Source of the DNA: Marivirga arenosa
GTDB lineage: Bacteria; Bacteroidota; Bacteroidia; Cytophagales; Cyclobacteriaceae
Length of the DNA: 64,000 bases
Direction of reading: 5' to 3'
Assembly (NCBI RefSeq): GCF_030503875.2
Contig: NZ_CP129968.2
Coordinates: forward strand, 186,001 to 250,000
The notes under the pieces: model-generated
Seen by the model: only the letters and a program-made list of their open reading frames with translations
Told to the model about the DNA's origin: nothing
The model's database searches: none
In this document: piece by piece, positions 7,459-17,406 of the stretch
Layout: every line of letters starts with the position of its first letter
Position numbering within the stretch: the stretch's first letter is position 1
Program-made: the position numbers and the translations under genes

Positions 7459-10400
7459 ATGAATGTAAATCATCAGAAAAATAAAATGTTGAATCAGCAA
7501 ATTGAATCATTAGCAAATATGGGTAGCTGGGAATACTTTTATTCAGAGCAATGCTTTAATTGGTCTGATGGTTTATTCGATATGCTGGGATATGAACCCA
7601 ATGAGTTTGAGGTTACTTTCGAAAAATTTAAAGAATTAGTCCACCCAGATGAGCAAGAAAAAATAGATGAATTTTTCAAATCAGGAAAAAAAATAAAGAC
7701 AAAGCAAACTACTGTTCACCTACTTACCAAAAGTGGAAAATATCTAAAAGTAAAAGCTAAAGCTAACTTATTAAACTTATCGAATGATTCTAAAGAACAA
7801 CTAATAGGTATTTTCCAAGACTTATCTGAACAAGAAAGCACGGAGAATGACCTTAAAATATTTAAGGAAAGGTTTGAGTTAGTTAACAAGGCCTCAAATA
7901 ATGTAATTTATGATTGGGATATTGTAAACGACAAAATATTTTGGGGAGAGGGCCTGGAGAGAGCTTTTGGACATAAAAGCAATGAGGGTTTTAAATTAAA
8001 TGATTGGGCAAAATGGATTCACCCAGACGATGCAGATGAAGTATTACAAAGTATAGATATTTTTCTTTCAGATCAAAAACAGAAAAGATGGTCCTGTGAA
8101 TATAGGTTTGAAGACTACAATGAGAAATATGCTTATGTAAAAGATGTAGGCTATTTGGTAAGAGATGAAAAGGGAAAAGCCACCAGATTGATTGGAATTA
8201 TTTCGGAAAAAACGCAGGTTAAACTAGAAAGTATACGGCAAGAAATCCAAGAGCAACTTAATCGTATTTTTAAAAAAGAAGATAATTTAGAAAGTAGCTT
8301 AAGGAATAGTTTAAAATATCTATCCGAATTTTCAGATTATTCAGCAGGAGAAATATGGCTTACAAGTGAAGATGATCATCATATCAGAATTATGTCTCAT
8401 TACGCACGAAATAAAACTGCTGAGACCTATTATGAATTTTGCGAGTTACAAGAGTTAAAAAAAGGTGAAGGATTAGCGGGAAATTGCTGGCAAAAAGGTG
8501 AAATAATGGTTTGGAATAATTTAGATGAGACGGATATTTATCTTCAAAAAAAAGCAATTGAAAAAACACATATCAACCATGCAGTTGCATACCCCTTATA
8601 TTCGGCACAGTCAATTATTGGTGTGGTTTTATTTCTTCATAAATCTAAAATAGAGGACAGATCACATACTATTACCAATTTTAAAGTATTACAAAATTTT
8701 TTAGCAGATGAAATAATTAGAAAGCAACAGGAAGAAGAATTAAATCTATTTTTCGAAAGTGCCCCTGATATTTTAGTTATCGCAAATACTAAAGGTTATT
8801 TCACAAAAGTTAATCCTGCATTTTGCGATTTACTGGGCTATACAGCGGATGAATTAAAATCTCAACCTTTTAAAAACTTCATACATCCTGATGATTTACT
8901 TTCTACAACAAACGAATATGACAACATAGTTAAGGAAGGAAAATTTACTGATAATTTTCTTAATCGGTATAGAACAAAATCTGGGGAGTATAAATGGATT
9001 TCATGGAAATCATCAGCTGGCTTTGGGCCGGATAATCTTAGTTTCAGTTATGCAAGAGATTTTACTGATATCATAAAACTTCAAGAAAGTATTGATAATG
9101 CTTCAAAATTGGCTAAAGTTGGGGGCTGGGAATTTAATTTAGTCACTCAAGAAAGTTATTGGTCGCCTATAACAAAGGAAATACATGATGTTCCTCCAAG
9201 CTTTGAGCCTTCAATTGAAACTGGCATTAGCTTTTATCATCCTGATTATAGAGACTTGGTGACCGAGTCTGTTGAAAAAGCATTGAAAAAAGGTGAGTCT
9301 TATAAATTTGAAGCGAAAATTATCACTGCCAAAGGTAAAGAAAAATGGATTCGATCAATAGGCAATGCAGAATTAGTAGGTGGAGAATGTGTGAGAATTT
9401 ACGGTAGCTTCCAAGATATTAGTTCGGAAAAAGCCGCAAAAGAAAGATTAAGAAAACTTTCTGATAATATCCCCGGAGTATTATTTCGTTTTCATTTAAA
9501 AACGGATGGTACTCAGTTAGTTGATTATGTGAGTCAAGGAGCTAAAGAAATCTGGGGTTTAACACCACAAGAGGCAATGAATGATATAAGTGTTTTGTGG
9601 AAAGGCGTAAAACTAGGAGGAGATTTTGAAGCAGTAATTAAAGAAATACAGAAGTCCGCACAAAACCTCAGTCGTTTTAATATGCGTTGGAGATATGTTA
9701 TGCCAGACGGTGAAATCAAATTTCACGACTGCTTTGCTAATCCTGAAAAAACTACTGATGGTACTATTATTTGGGATGCCATTACAATTGACGCTACTGA
9801 ATTTCAGTATTATGAAACACTTGCCGACAGAACTGCTAAAATTGCAAGAATAGGTAGCTGGGAATTAAAGATAAAAGATGAAAAACCTTATGGTGATGTT
9901 TACTGGTCATCTGTTACAAAAGAAATTTTAGAAGTTGAGCACGACTTTAAACCTACTGTTGAATCTGGTTTTGGTTTTTATATTGACAAAAGCCGAGAAC
10001 TAATTGAGCATTCAATCGATCAGTTAATTAAAAAGGGCGATAATTTCGATTTAGAATTATTAGTAGAAACCCAAAAAAGAAATAATATATGGATCCGAAT
10101 TATTGGAAATGCTGAAAGAATTGAAGGTCAAACAGTAAAGATTTATGGTAGTATTCAAGACATAAACTCCAAAAAAACATCGGAGGAAAAAATCAAAAAC
10201 TCAAACGAAAGATTTGAAAAGGCAGCACTAGCTACCAATGATGCTATATGGGATTGGAATATTAAAACAAATAAGACTGTAAGATCAGGTTTTGGTTTTG
10301 AAAAGCAGTTTGGTTACAAAACTTATAATGCAGATAAAGACGATCAATTTTGGCTGAAAAACATTCATCCTGACGACTTAGAAAGAGTGCAAAACTCACA

Positions 10401-11310
10401 ATCCAAAGCAATCAATAATAAAAAATACAATTATTGGAAAGATCAATACAGGTTTAAAACTAAATCAGGAGAATATGCCCATGTTATCGATAAAGGCTTT
10501 ATTGTAAGAGATGAATCTGGTGAAGCAATTAGAATGATCGGTGCGACTACAGATATAACCGATCGGATTAAATATGAAAAATCTTTAATTGAAGTAAACG
10601 AACAACTCCAAAAGCAAACATTTGAATTATCAAAATCAAATGCTGAATTAGAACAATTTGCCTACGTAGCATCGCATGACCTACAAGAACCACTACGGAT
10701 GGTTTCCAGTTTCTTAACTCAGCTTGAAAAAAAATATGGTGATAAGCTCGATGAAAAAGGGATTCAATACATCAATTTTGCTGTGGATGGTGCCAAAAGA
10801 ATGCGCCAAATCATTCTCGACTTATTAGATTACTCTAGAATTGGCAAGCATGAGGAAGAAAAGAAAGAGATTAACCTCAATGAAATAATTGATGAAGTTT
10901 GCCTATTAAACCGTAAAAAGATTGATGAGCTAGATGCTAAGATATATTATAAAAAGCTTCCTTCAATTATCAATCATAATGCGCCCATGATCCAATTATT
11001 TCAAAACTTAATATCAAATGCGCTAAAATACATTGAGGAAGGTGTTCAACCCAAAATTATTATTGATGCCTCAGACAAATTAGAATACTGGGAGTTTACA
11101 GTAAAAGACAATGGTATTGGTATAGATGAAAAATACTTTAACAAAATCTTTAATATATTTCAGAGACTCCACAATAAACATGAATACTCTGGAAGCGGAG
11201 TAGGTTTAGCTATTGTGAAAAAGATAATTGATCACAATAATGGTAAAATTTGGGTCGATTCTGAAATAGGTAAAGGCACTACCTTTCACTTTACCCTTCC
11301 GAAGGTTTAG
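7459..11310 (+). CDS. Large sensor histidine kinase with seven PAS domains and one GAF domain
   Basis: A 1283-residue cytoplasmic sensor kinase without membrane segments. Order of domains, by eye: PAS at about 20-122 and 135-250, GAF at 265-425, PAS at 428-540, 548-655, 664-780, 795-902 and 915-1035, DHp at 1065-1130 and ATPase at 1175-1283. The phospho-accepting His1073 lies in ASHDLQEPLR, a form typical of phytochrome-like kinases. The N box (around Asn1187), DNGIGI (1217-1222) and GSGVGL (1245-1250) are intact, so it should be active. Three PAS units (4, 6 and the first) share a GSWE/GGWE opening and probably arose by duplication. Three signalling genes follow in the same direction, giving a probable phosphorelay. 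The ligand is unknown. Confidence 0.9.
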   Translation: MNVNHQKNKMLNQQIESLANMGSWEYFYSEQCFNWSDGLFDMLGYEPNEFEVTFEKFKELVHPDEQEKIDEFFKSGKKIKTKQTTVHLLTKSGKYLKVKAKANLLNLSNDSKEQLIGIFQDLSEQESTENDLKIFKERFELVNKASNNVIYDWDIVNDKIFWGEGLERAFGHKSNEGFKLNDWAKWIHPDDADEVLQSIDIFLSDQKQKRWSCEYRFEDYNEKYAYVKDVGYLVRDEKGKATRLIGIISEKTQVKLESIRQEIQEQLNRIFKKEDNLESSLRNSLKYLSEFSDYSAGEIWLTSEDDHHIRIMSHYARNKTAETYYEFCELQELKKGEGLAGNCWQKGEIMVWNNLDETDIYLQKKAIEKTHINHAVAYPLYSAQSIIGVVLFLHKSKIEDRSHTITNFKVLQNFLADEIIRKQQEEELNLFFESAPDILVIANTKGYFTKVNPAFCDLLGYTADELKSQPFKNFIHPDDLLSTTNEYDNIVKEGKFTDNFLNRYRTKSGEYKWISWKSSAGFGPDNLSFSYARDFTDIIKLQESIDNASKLAKVGGWEFNLVTQESYWSPITKEIHDVPPSFEPSIETGISFYHPDYRDLVTESVEKALKKGESYKFEAKIITAKGKEKWIRSIGNAELVGGECVRIYGSFQDISSEKAAKERLRKLSDNIPGVLFRFHLKTDGTQLVDYVSQGAKEIWGLTPQEAMNDISVLWKGVKLGGDFEAVIKEIQKSAQNLSRFNMRWRYVMPDGEIKFHDCFANPEKTTDGTIIWDAITIDATEFQYYETLADRTAKIARIGSWELKIKDEKPYGDVYWSSVTKEILEVEHDFKPTVESGFGFYIDKSRELIEHSIDQLIKKGDNFDLELLVETQKRNNIWIRIIGNAERIEGQTVKIYGSIQDINSKKTSEEKIKNSNERFEKAALATNDAIWDWNIKTNKTVRSGFGFEKQFGYKTYNADKDDQFWLKNIHPDDLERVQNSQSKAINNKKYNYWKDQYRFKTKSGEYAHVIDKGFIVRDESGEAIRMIGATTDITDRIKYEKSLIEVNEQLQKQTFELSKSNAELEQFAYVASHDLQEPLRMVSSFLTQLEKKYGDKLDEKGIQYINFAVDGAKRMRQIILDLLDYSRIGKHEEEKKEINLNEIIDEVCLLNRKKIDELDAKIYYKKLPSIINHNAPMIQLFQNLISNALKYIEEGVQPKIIIDASDKLEYWEFTVKDNGIGIDEKYFNKIFNIFQRLHNKHEYSGSGVGLAIVKKIIDHNNGKIWVDSEIGKGTTFHFTLPKV

Positions 11311-11493
11311 GTAACCTCAAAAAAATGTAACTTCTTGCGTATACTAAATTTATTCTTCTAAAGATTTTTGTGTAATTTTCATTGAATTAATAGTACTTTT
11401 TTTTAATACGTTTAATAATTATGGAATTTTTTTAAACGCAAGATGTTATCGTTGCAGCTTGAAACTATTAACCTTTAAACCATAATTTAAATA

Positions 11494-11928
11494 ATGAAAA
11501 ACATTCATATTCTTTTAGTAGAAGATAATGAAGGAGATATTATCTTAACACAAGAAGCATTAGAAGATAGTAAATTCATTAATACAGTTGATGTGGCTAG
11601 AAATGGTAAAGAAGCCATTGATTATTTAAAAAGGTCTGAAGGCTATTCCAAAGCACTTGAACCAGACCTGATATTACTAGATATAAATTTGCCTATCATG
11701 AGTGGTCATGAAGTTTTACTGGAAATTAAGAATGATGAAAAACTAAAACATATTCCAGTTATCATGCTAACCACTTCATCTTCTGATACAGATATCAACA
11801 AAGCTTATGATAATCATGCTAATTGTTATATAAGTAAGCCAGTAGATATTGATGAATTTATGAAAGCAGTAGCTGGAATTGAACATTTCTGGTTTAGCAT
11901 AGTTCGCCTTCCTAATGTAAAATCTTAG
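11494..11928 (+). CDS. Single-domain response regulator (Rcp1-like)
   Basis: The 144-residue product is a lone receiver domain: acidic pair near residues 10-13 (VEDNEGD), phospho-acceptor Asp63 in LLDINLP, a TTSSS switch region at about 93-97 and Lys115 in ISKP. The EDNEGD opening and the extended form match the Rcp1-type regulators that partner phytochrome-like kinases, fitting the DLQEP-type kinase directly upstream. It has no DNA-binding output, so it acts as a phosphate carrier or protein-interaction switch. It lies 183 bases after the kinase and one base before the next gene. Confidence 0.9.
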   Translation: MKNIHILLVEDNEGDIILTQEALEDSKFINTVDVARNGKEAIDYLKRSEGYSKALEPDLILLDINLPIMSGHEVLLEIKNDEKLKHIPVIMLTTSSSDTDINKAYDNHANCYISKPVDIDEFMKAVAGIEHFWFSIVRLPNVKS

Positions 11929-11929
11929 G

Positions 11930-12949
11930 ATGAAAACCAAAAAGAGGCGATATGACATCTTAGTAATCGAGGACAATCCTGGAGATGCTTTATTAATAGA
12001 AGATTTTCTTGATGAAGCTGCAATTCTTAATAGGCTTTACAAAGCTGATGATTTTAAATCAGCCAAAAAACTCCTTAATAATACTACATCATATGATATC
12101 ATTTTACTTGATCTAAGCTTGCCTGATAAAAATGGAGAAGAACTAATTAATGATATCCAAGTTTTAACTAAAGATAAACCCATCGTCATCTTAACTGGCT
12201 ATCCTAACATGGATTTTGCTATTAAATCTTTAGCCTTAGGAGCTTCTGATTATGTATTAAAGGATGTATTAAATGCTACTATACTTGAAAAGAGTATAAT
12301 TTATAGTATTGAGCGGAATAAGATTTTAGTTGACTTAAAAGAATCAGAAAAACGCTATGCTGATCTTTTCCAACTCAGCCCTTCACCCATGTTTGTGTTT
12401 GAAAGAGACAGCTTTGAAATTTTGGATGTTAATGAAGCTGCACTCCAAAACTATGGATATTCTATTGAAGAATTCATGGCGCTTGACATTACACAATTGA
12501 TGGATGAAAAATCGAAATTGAGTTTTAAAAATTCTTTATCTTCATTGAAAAGAAACCATCAAAACCAATACATAGGCTTACAAAATCATATTACAAAAAA
12601 GGGTCAAATTATAGAAGTTGAGGTAAGCGCGAATAGTTTTATCTATAAAGGCAAAGTCTCTGAAATTATTTCTTTGAATGATGTAACTGAGAAAAACCGT
12701 CAAATAGCTGCTATTGAAGAACAAAATAAAAGGCTTAAAGAAATTGCTTGGACACAATCGCATGTTGTTAGAGCCCCATTGGCTAGAATAATGGGTTTGG
12801 TTGAAGCAATGAAAGGAGATAATTTTGATAAGATTGAAAAAAACACTTTTTATGATTATATTATTAAATCTGCTGATGAGTTAGATCAAATCATCCGTGA
12901 GATAGTCAGTAAATCTCAAGAGATAAATCTAAAAAATGATAAATCATGA
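11930..12949 (+). CDS. REC-PAS-DHp protein lacking a kinase ATPase domain
   Basis: A 339-residue protein with a receiver domain (about 9-125, phospho-acceptor Asp61 in LLDLSLP, Lys111), a PAS domain (about 138-255, FELSPSP-like opening LFQLSPSPMF) and a C-terminal helical hairpin (about 265-335) with His278 in TQSHVVRAPLARI. That hairpin looks like a histidine-kinase DHp domain, but the reading frame ends just after it and no N, G1 or G2 boxes follow. It cannot phosphorylate itself with ATP, so a role as phosphotransfer protein or as a partner of another kinase is inferred. The stop overlaps the next response-regulator start by four bases (ATGA). Confidence 0.85.
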   Translation: MKTKKRRYDILVIEDNPGDALLIEDFLDEAAILNRLYKADDFKSAKKLLNNTTSYDIILLDLSLPDKNGEELINDIQVLTKDKPIVILTGYPNMDFAIKSLALGASDYVLKDVLNATILEKSIIYSIERNKILVDLKESEKRYADLFQLSPSPMFVFERDSFEILDVNEAALQNYGYSIEEFMALDITQLMDEKSKLSFKNSLSSLKRNHQNQYIGLQNHITKKGQIIEVEVSANSFIYKGKVSEIISLNDVTEKNRQIAAIEEQNKRLKEIAWTQSHVVRAPLARIMGLVEAMKGDNFDKIEKNTFYDYIIKSADELDQIIREIVSKSQEINLKNDKS

Positions 12950-13320
12950 GCGCTCACAATTTAATAATAGATGATGATGAAATAAGCCTTTTGTTGGTTG
13001 AAAAACTTCTTAAAAAACAAGATTCTTTTAGTGAACCCATTAAGTTTTTTGATGCTAAGAATGCATATCAATATCTACAGAAAAATTATTCCTCCAATTG
13101 TAAATACAGAATATTCCTAGATATTAATATGCCTTTAATGGATGGATGGGAGTTTTTGGATGAAGCAAGTAATCTACTTTCAAAGAAGAATACTTGCGTT
13201 TATATTTTAAGCTCATCTAATAATAAAATAGATAAAATAAAATCTGAAGAATATGATTTAGTTAAAGGGTTTATTAGTAAACCACTAAGGCAAGCTCATA
13301 TTAATAACCTAATCAACTAA
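12946..13320 (+). CDS. Single-domain response regulator
   Basis: A 124-residue receiver domain with DDDE at residues 9-12, phospho-acceptor Asp59 in FLDINMPLMDGWEF, a LSSS switch and Lys112 in FISKPL. The DINMPLMDGWEFL form is the common Bacteroidota subtype usually found beside PAS-type kinases. Translation is coupled to the REC-PAS-DHp gene by an ATGA overlap, so phosphate could pass from its His278 to this Asp59. A terminator for this operon lies inside the end of the opposing glycosidase gene at 13350-13375. Confidence 0.88.
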   Translation: MSAHNLIIDDDEISLLLVEKLLKKQDSFSEPIKFFDAKNAYQYLQKNYSSNCKYRIFLDINMPLMDGWEFLDEASNLLSKKNTCVYILSSSNNKIDKIKSEEYDLVKGFISKPLRQAHINNLIN

Positions 13321-13326
13321 TTTATT

Positions 13327-15678
13327 TTACATTTCTACTTTAATATGATGAACTCTGTCAAAGAGTTCAATTTTTTCCTTAACTGTTTTATTTCCATCAA
13401 AGCTTATGCTTTTAGCTTCAGCATATTCAAAATTAATTTTCCAATTGTGCAACTGTGATATTTTAAATTCCAGGGTATTATCAATTCTTTTTACCTGAAT
13501 GTCAATCAAATTATTTCCTACTTTGATTTGATTGAGGCTAACATCATCCCAGCTTAAAGGTAAATTAGGTTTTATTGTTATTTCATTTTTCCATGCAGCC
13601 GGTTTAATCCCAAAATACTCTTCCACCACAGGGACTGCCACAGCGTAAATATTCCATGCTTGTGCCATCATTCCAAAATCAGGACTTACTTCATACATAG
13701 AGCCAGCTAAGGCATAGCTAAATGAATTCTCTAACTTCTTCAGGTATTCTAAAGATTTATCTGCCTTACCATATTTTGCTTCCGCAATGGCTTGAACTCC
13801 GGTTGGTAATGTCATTACAGCACCCACATAACTGAATGATTTCCACTTTGAGGCTTTTTCTTGCTTTTCATCCCTATCAATTCCTGTAACAAACATACCA
13901 AATCGATTGCTATATTTCTCTGCAGATTTAAGCGCTTTTTCAGCCTTATCAGGATCAGAAGCACCTACTTCCATAGGTGTATTTACTATCCAATTATGGA
14001 ATACAACATATGGTGAATTCCCCTCATTTTGATCAGCCTTTATTTGGATCAGTGTATTTTCTAATTCCTCAACGGACCATGGTTTTTGAATACTATCCGC
14101 TCTGATTATAGCATCTTCAGTTAATTGAATAGCTTTTTCTTTTGATGATCGAAAGTCCGCATAAGATTTAAATTCTTCTACCCACCAATCCGAATTGATT
14201 CGTTCTTTAAGGGATATTGCCTTTTGATTATAGTCATTGGCTAAAACCATATCATTTTTAACTTTGGCAAAATTTGCTGCTGCTATATACATTTCATATT
14301 GATAGCTCACAACATCAATCATTTCGGAGTCTAATCCATGAATTTCCATCATACCAGCACCATCCGGATAGCCATTTTGATCTTTATCTTGCTGCTCCAC
14401 CCATTTTACTGCCTTTTTGATAAATTCATAATAATCTAGAATTTTTGAGTCTGCAGTCCAGGCATAGGCTTTCCATAATAGGCTAACAAATTTAGGAGTG
14501 GTATTTAAATTACCAGGATTAAAAATGACACCATTAGTAGAAGCTTCATGCATAATTCTACCAGTATCACCATTGGCTTTTTGAGATAATTTTAAAGTGA
14601 GGGCGATAGATTGTAACGCTTCTTTATGCATGCCTGCAGCAAGTAAGCCTTGAACCGCATAGCCATTATCTGTACCAAACCACCAAGGATAATCGGGACT
14701 ACCAGCCGTAATGCCTGTTCCGAGTTCGGGCACAGTTTGCATCAACCATTTGGAATTATATTTCAACCAGGTATACATCTGATTAAATCCTTCATCATTT
14801 GTATTGAGAGCATTAAAGTTTTTGATGTTTTGGTAGGCTATTATTTTTTCTTCTAATAACTGCAGCCTATTTTTCAACAACTTCTTATGGATATTAAGGG
14901 CTTCCCCTCTGCTTTCATAAGAGCCAGCTATAGCATAGAATATAACTTGGCTTTCATTTGCTTTTAGTTTTATGGACTTACTTAAGGTCTGATTAAATCC
15001 TAAACCATTAGATTCACTATCACATAGTTGATTATTCATTGAGGGCTTAAACCCCTTACCTCCAAAGGCTACAAACCATTTATTTGATTCATCTTTGGCC
15101 GTATAAACACCCGGCTTCATGATCCATTTACCCTTATCCTTTCCATTTTTAAGTTGAAGCGAATCTGATAACCAAACGGGCAGTAAATCAACAGCATTGT
15201 GAATATTAAGCTGAAAATTGTTTGCTTCGCTACTATTATTCTGCAATTTCAAAGCTATTATAAGTCCCTTTTCTTCCTCTGGTACAAAATGAAACTGACG
15301 TATCGCTATACCTAATTCATCCAAATTAAAATTCTGCGATGCTCCAACGGGATAATTTTCAAAATTGACTGCTTCGTTCAGACAGATTTGTTGGGTATCC
15401 TTTTTAATCGAAAGGCTATAACCATCCATTAATTTGATAGGAGGAAGCCAAACACCACCCATTTCATCTTTTATATGCCAACCTAAATCTGGAAATGTTC
15501 CATTTTGATGGCCCACTACATACATTCTTTCCCCCGCACTTAAAAAAGGACTATCCATATAATCAGGATTCCCATTTATACTTTCCAAGTTATTTATTTG
15601 AACAAAGAAAGCATCCTCTTTCACAGAATTGCAGGAAATTAAAACAAGAAAAAAAATGAAGTGGATTGTATATTTCAT
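13327..15678 (-). CDS. Lipoprotein glycosidase of the six-hairpin (amylo-1,6-glucosidase-like) type
   Basis: The preferred start at 15678 gives 783 residues opening with a clean lipoprotein signal (MKYTIHFIFFLVLISC); the open frame extends 28 codons further upstream but without a signal. An N-terminal beta-rich domain (to about 300) is followed by an (alpha/alpha)6 barrel-like region with WWFGTDNGY, HEASTNG and the stretch YPDGAGMMEIHGLDSEMIDV, which resembles glycogen-debranching and related glycosidases. The C-terminus has the closing beta-sandwich phrase ITIKPNLPLSWDDV found in such enzymes. Likely hydrolyses an oligosaccharide at the cell surface or periplasm; the substrate is not clear. 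Convergent with the signalling operon, divergent from the next gene. Confidence 0.78.
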   Translation of the reverse strand: MKYTIHFIFFLVLISCNSVKEDAFFVQINNLESINGNPDYMDSPFLSAGERMYVVGHQNGTFPDLGWHIKDEMGGVWLPPIKLMDGYSLSIKKDTQQICLNEAVNFENYPVGASQNFNLDELGIAIRQFHFVPEEEKGLIIALKLQNNSSEANNFQLNIHNAVDLLPVWLSDSLQLKNGKDKGKWIMKPGVYTAKDESNKWFVAFGGKGFKPSMNNQLCDSESNGLGFNQTLSKSIKLKANESQVIFYAIAGSYESRGEALNIHKKLLKNRLQLLEEKIIAYQNIKNFNALNTNDEGFNQMYTWLKYNSKWLMQTVPELGTGITAGSPDYPWWFGTDNGYAVQGLLAAGMHKEALQSIALTLKLSQKANGDTGRIMHEASTNGVIFNPGNLNTTPKFVSLLWKAYAWTADSKILDYYEFIKKAVKWVEQQDKDQNGYPDGAGMMEIHGLDSEMIDVVSYQYEMYIAAANFAKVKNDMVLANDYNQKAISLKERINSDWWVEEFKSYADFRSSKEKAIQLTEDAIIRADSIQKPWSVEELENTLIQIKADQNEGNSPYVVFHNWIVNTPMEVGASDPDKAEKALKSAEKYSNRFGMFVTGIDRDEKQEKASKWKSFSYVGAVMTLPTGVQAIAEAKYGKADKSLEYLKKLENSFSYALAGSMYEVSPDFGMMAQAWNIYAVAVPVVEEYFGIKPAAWKNEITIKPNLPLSWDDVSLNQIKVGNNLIDIQVKRIDNTLEFKISQLHNWKINFEYAEAKSISFDGNKTVKEKIELFDRVHHIKVEM
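13350..13375 (+). terminator. Terminator of the signalling operon, inside the opposing gene
   Basis: GAACTCT (13350-13356) pairs with AGAGTTC (13362-13368) and is followed by a run of six T on the + strand. It lies within the last codons of the convergent glycosidase gene. Confidence 0.6.
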
Positions 15679-15885
15679 GCTTAAATATGTAATGTATTTA
15701 AATTTAATCATTATGATTTTGAAATAGCATTTTAATGTTAAAACATCTTTTAAAAAGACCAAATTTGAAGAAATAAGCAGTTTGATGTAAGGTTTTCTGA
15801 TAAAAATTGAACTTTTTTATGTGAATTTGATCGAAATAATTAACTTTCCTTAGAATTGGTATAAAATAGCTGAATAACAAAAATT

Positions 15886-17328
15886 ATGGCGAAACTAAAG
15901 AATATTATCATGCAACTTTCAGATGCTGATTATCAGGCAGTTCATGAAAGTTTATCAACAGGAGGCGCAGAAAAATCTGCGTATTTACTAAAATCGATGC
16001 GTGAAAGTTCTTCAAGTGATCATGCCATTATGGAAGAACTTGAAGTGAATACGAATGCTTATTACACTTTAAGGTCTAGACTTAACCAAAAAATTGAGGA
16101 ATATCTGCTTCAGCAGATGGAAAACCCTAGAACGGACATTCTAAAGAAAGTAGCCAATATTAATGAAATCATTTTCACCAAGAAAAAGGCTATCGCCATT
16201 GCGACCTTAAAAAAGCTGGAGAAAGAATTAATTGATTATGATCTTTCTAATGAGTTAACCATTGTTTATAAAGCATTAAAGAAATTACATCAAAATACTG
16301 AGGAATATTTTCAGTATAGCCAATTGTATAACCGCCATGTAGCGTATATGCTCGCGGTTGATAAAGCGGAGGACCTTTTAAGCAGCTATTTTATTAAATT
16401 TGGTAACTACTCACTTACAGGTGATGAAACTAACAAACTTGAATTGGTTTTATTAAATAAGGAAATGTTGAATACCTGTCAGATTTATGACTCTCACAGA
16501 TTATTCATATATAAAAACTGTCTTAACATCTTCCACCGCCTATTTGTAGAAGAGGATGAAACAGACGTTGACCTTGATCCTATTGAAGATATATTAGCCA
16601 AAGCTGACGGTATTTTTGAATTATACAGTCTAGATTCAATTTATTTTCATTTAAAACTAGTCTATGAATTCTTGAAACTTGAATATTATAATCACTACAG
16701 ATTATATAGAAAAGCAGAGAATTACTTTGAAGAAGTAAATGAATCATGTGCAGCATTCTTATCTAACTTTAACTTATTTACCTATCCGGCTCAGTTTTTA
16801 ATTACCAAACTACAGCGATCAAAAAGACTCCCAGATAAAATCAAGTTATCAGAGGAGAATGCGGCTTTATTTCAAGACTTTGAAGCTGATAAAGATGATA
16901 TCCCTCAATATATCACTTATGCTACTTACAGATCTTTAAGTTGCCATTTTGATGACAAACATGAAGAGGCCGCTAAATGGTTAAATAACTTATTGAATGA
17001 TGTTAGTCTAAAGAAATACCAAAATGCACAATTAGAGATAAAGACTCTTTTAGCTTTAGAGTATTGCTTAATGCGTGATTATGAATTATTCAATCAGTTA
17101 ATCAACAGTATTCAGCGTCAAATCCGTATTATCGGAAAAGAGAACTGTATGAATATTCAGGTGTTGAATAAAATCATGAAAATCTCATTAAGCGAATCCA
17201 AAAGAAATAAAGAAGAGAAAATTAGTGAACTAGTGAAGAAATTTAAAACCGTAGAGCCACAACAACACTTTGCTCCTACTTTATTGCTGGAATTTAATGA
17301 TGACATCATCAAAAAGTTAGTGGTATAG
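15886..17328 (+). CDS. Helical repeat protein, unknown function
   Basis: A 480-residue protein with no signal peptide and no membrane segment, built almost entirely of amphipathic helices. The opening MAKLKNIIMQLSDADYQAVHESL and the following region with many Leu/Tyr helices suggest a TPR-like or HEAT-like solenoid, but no canonical TPR consensus is present. I do not recognise the family; it looks restricted to Bacteroidota. It has its own terminator, shared with the convergent response-regulator gene at 17407. Because solitary receivers nearby lack output domains, a protein-interaction partner is conceivable, but this is only suggested by position. Confidence 0.75.
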   Translation: MAKLKNIIMQLSDADYQAVHESLSTGGAEKSAYLLKSMRESSSSDHAIMEELEVNTNAYYTLRSRLNQKIEEYLLQQMENPRTDILKKVANINEIIFTKKKAIAIATLKKLEKELIDYDLSNELTIVYKALKKLHQNTEEYFQYSQLYNRHVAYMLAVDKAEDLLSSYFIKFGNYSLTGDETNKLELVLLNKEMLNTCQIYDSHRLFIYKNCLNIFHRLFVEEDETDVDLDPIEDILAKADGIFELYSLDSIYFHLKLVYEFLKLEYYNHYRLYRKAENYFEEVNESCAAFLSNFNLFTYPAQFLITKLQRSKRLPDKIKLSEENAALFQDFEADKDDIPQYITYATYRSLSCHFDDKHEEAAKWLNNLLNDVSLKKYQNAQLEIKTLLALEYCLMRDYELFNQLINSIQRQIRIIGKENCMNIQVLNKIMKISLSESKRNKEEKISELVKKFKTVEPQQHFAPTLLLEFNDDIIKKLVV

Positions 17329-17347
17329 TTCAAGATATTTTTACGAT

Positions 17348-17383
17348 AAAAAAACCATTTGAAATAATTCAAATGGTTTTTTT
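17348..17383. terminator. Bidirectional intrinsic terminator
   Basis: A perfect 16-pair stem, 17348-17363 with 17368-17383, around an ATAA loop. The A and T runs at its two ends let it work for both the + gene ending at 17328 and the - gene ending at 17407. Confidence 0.9.
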
Positions 17384-17406
17384 ATTGATCAATGTTGTTT
17401 ATTCAC

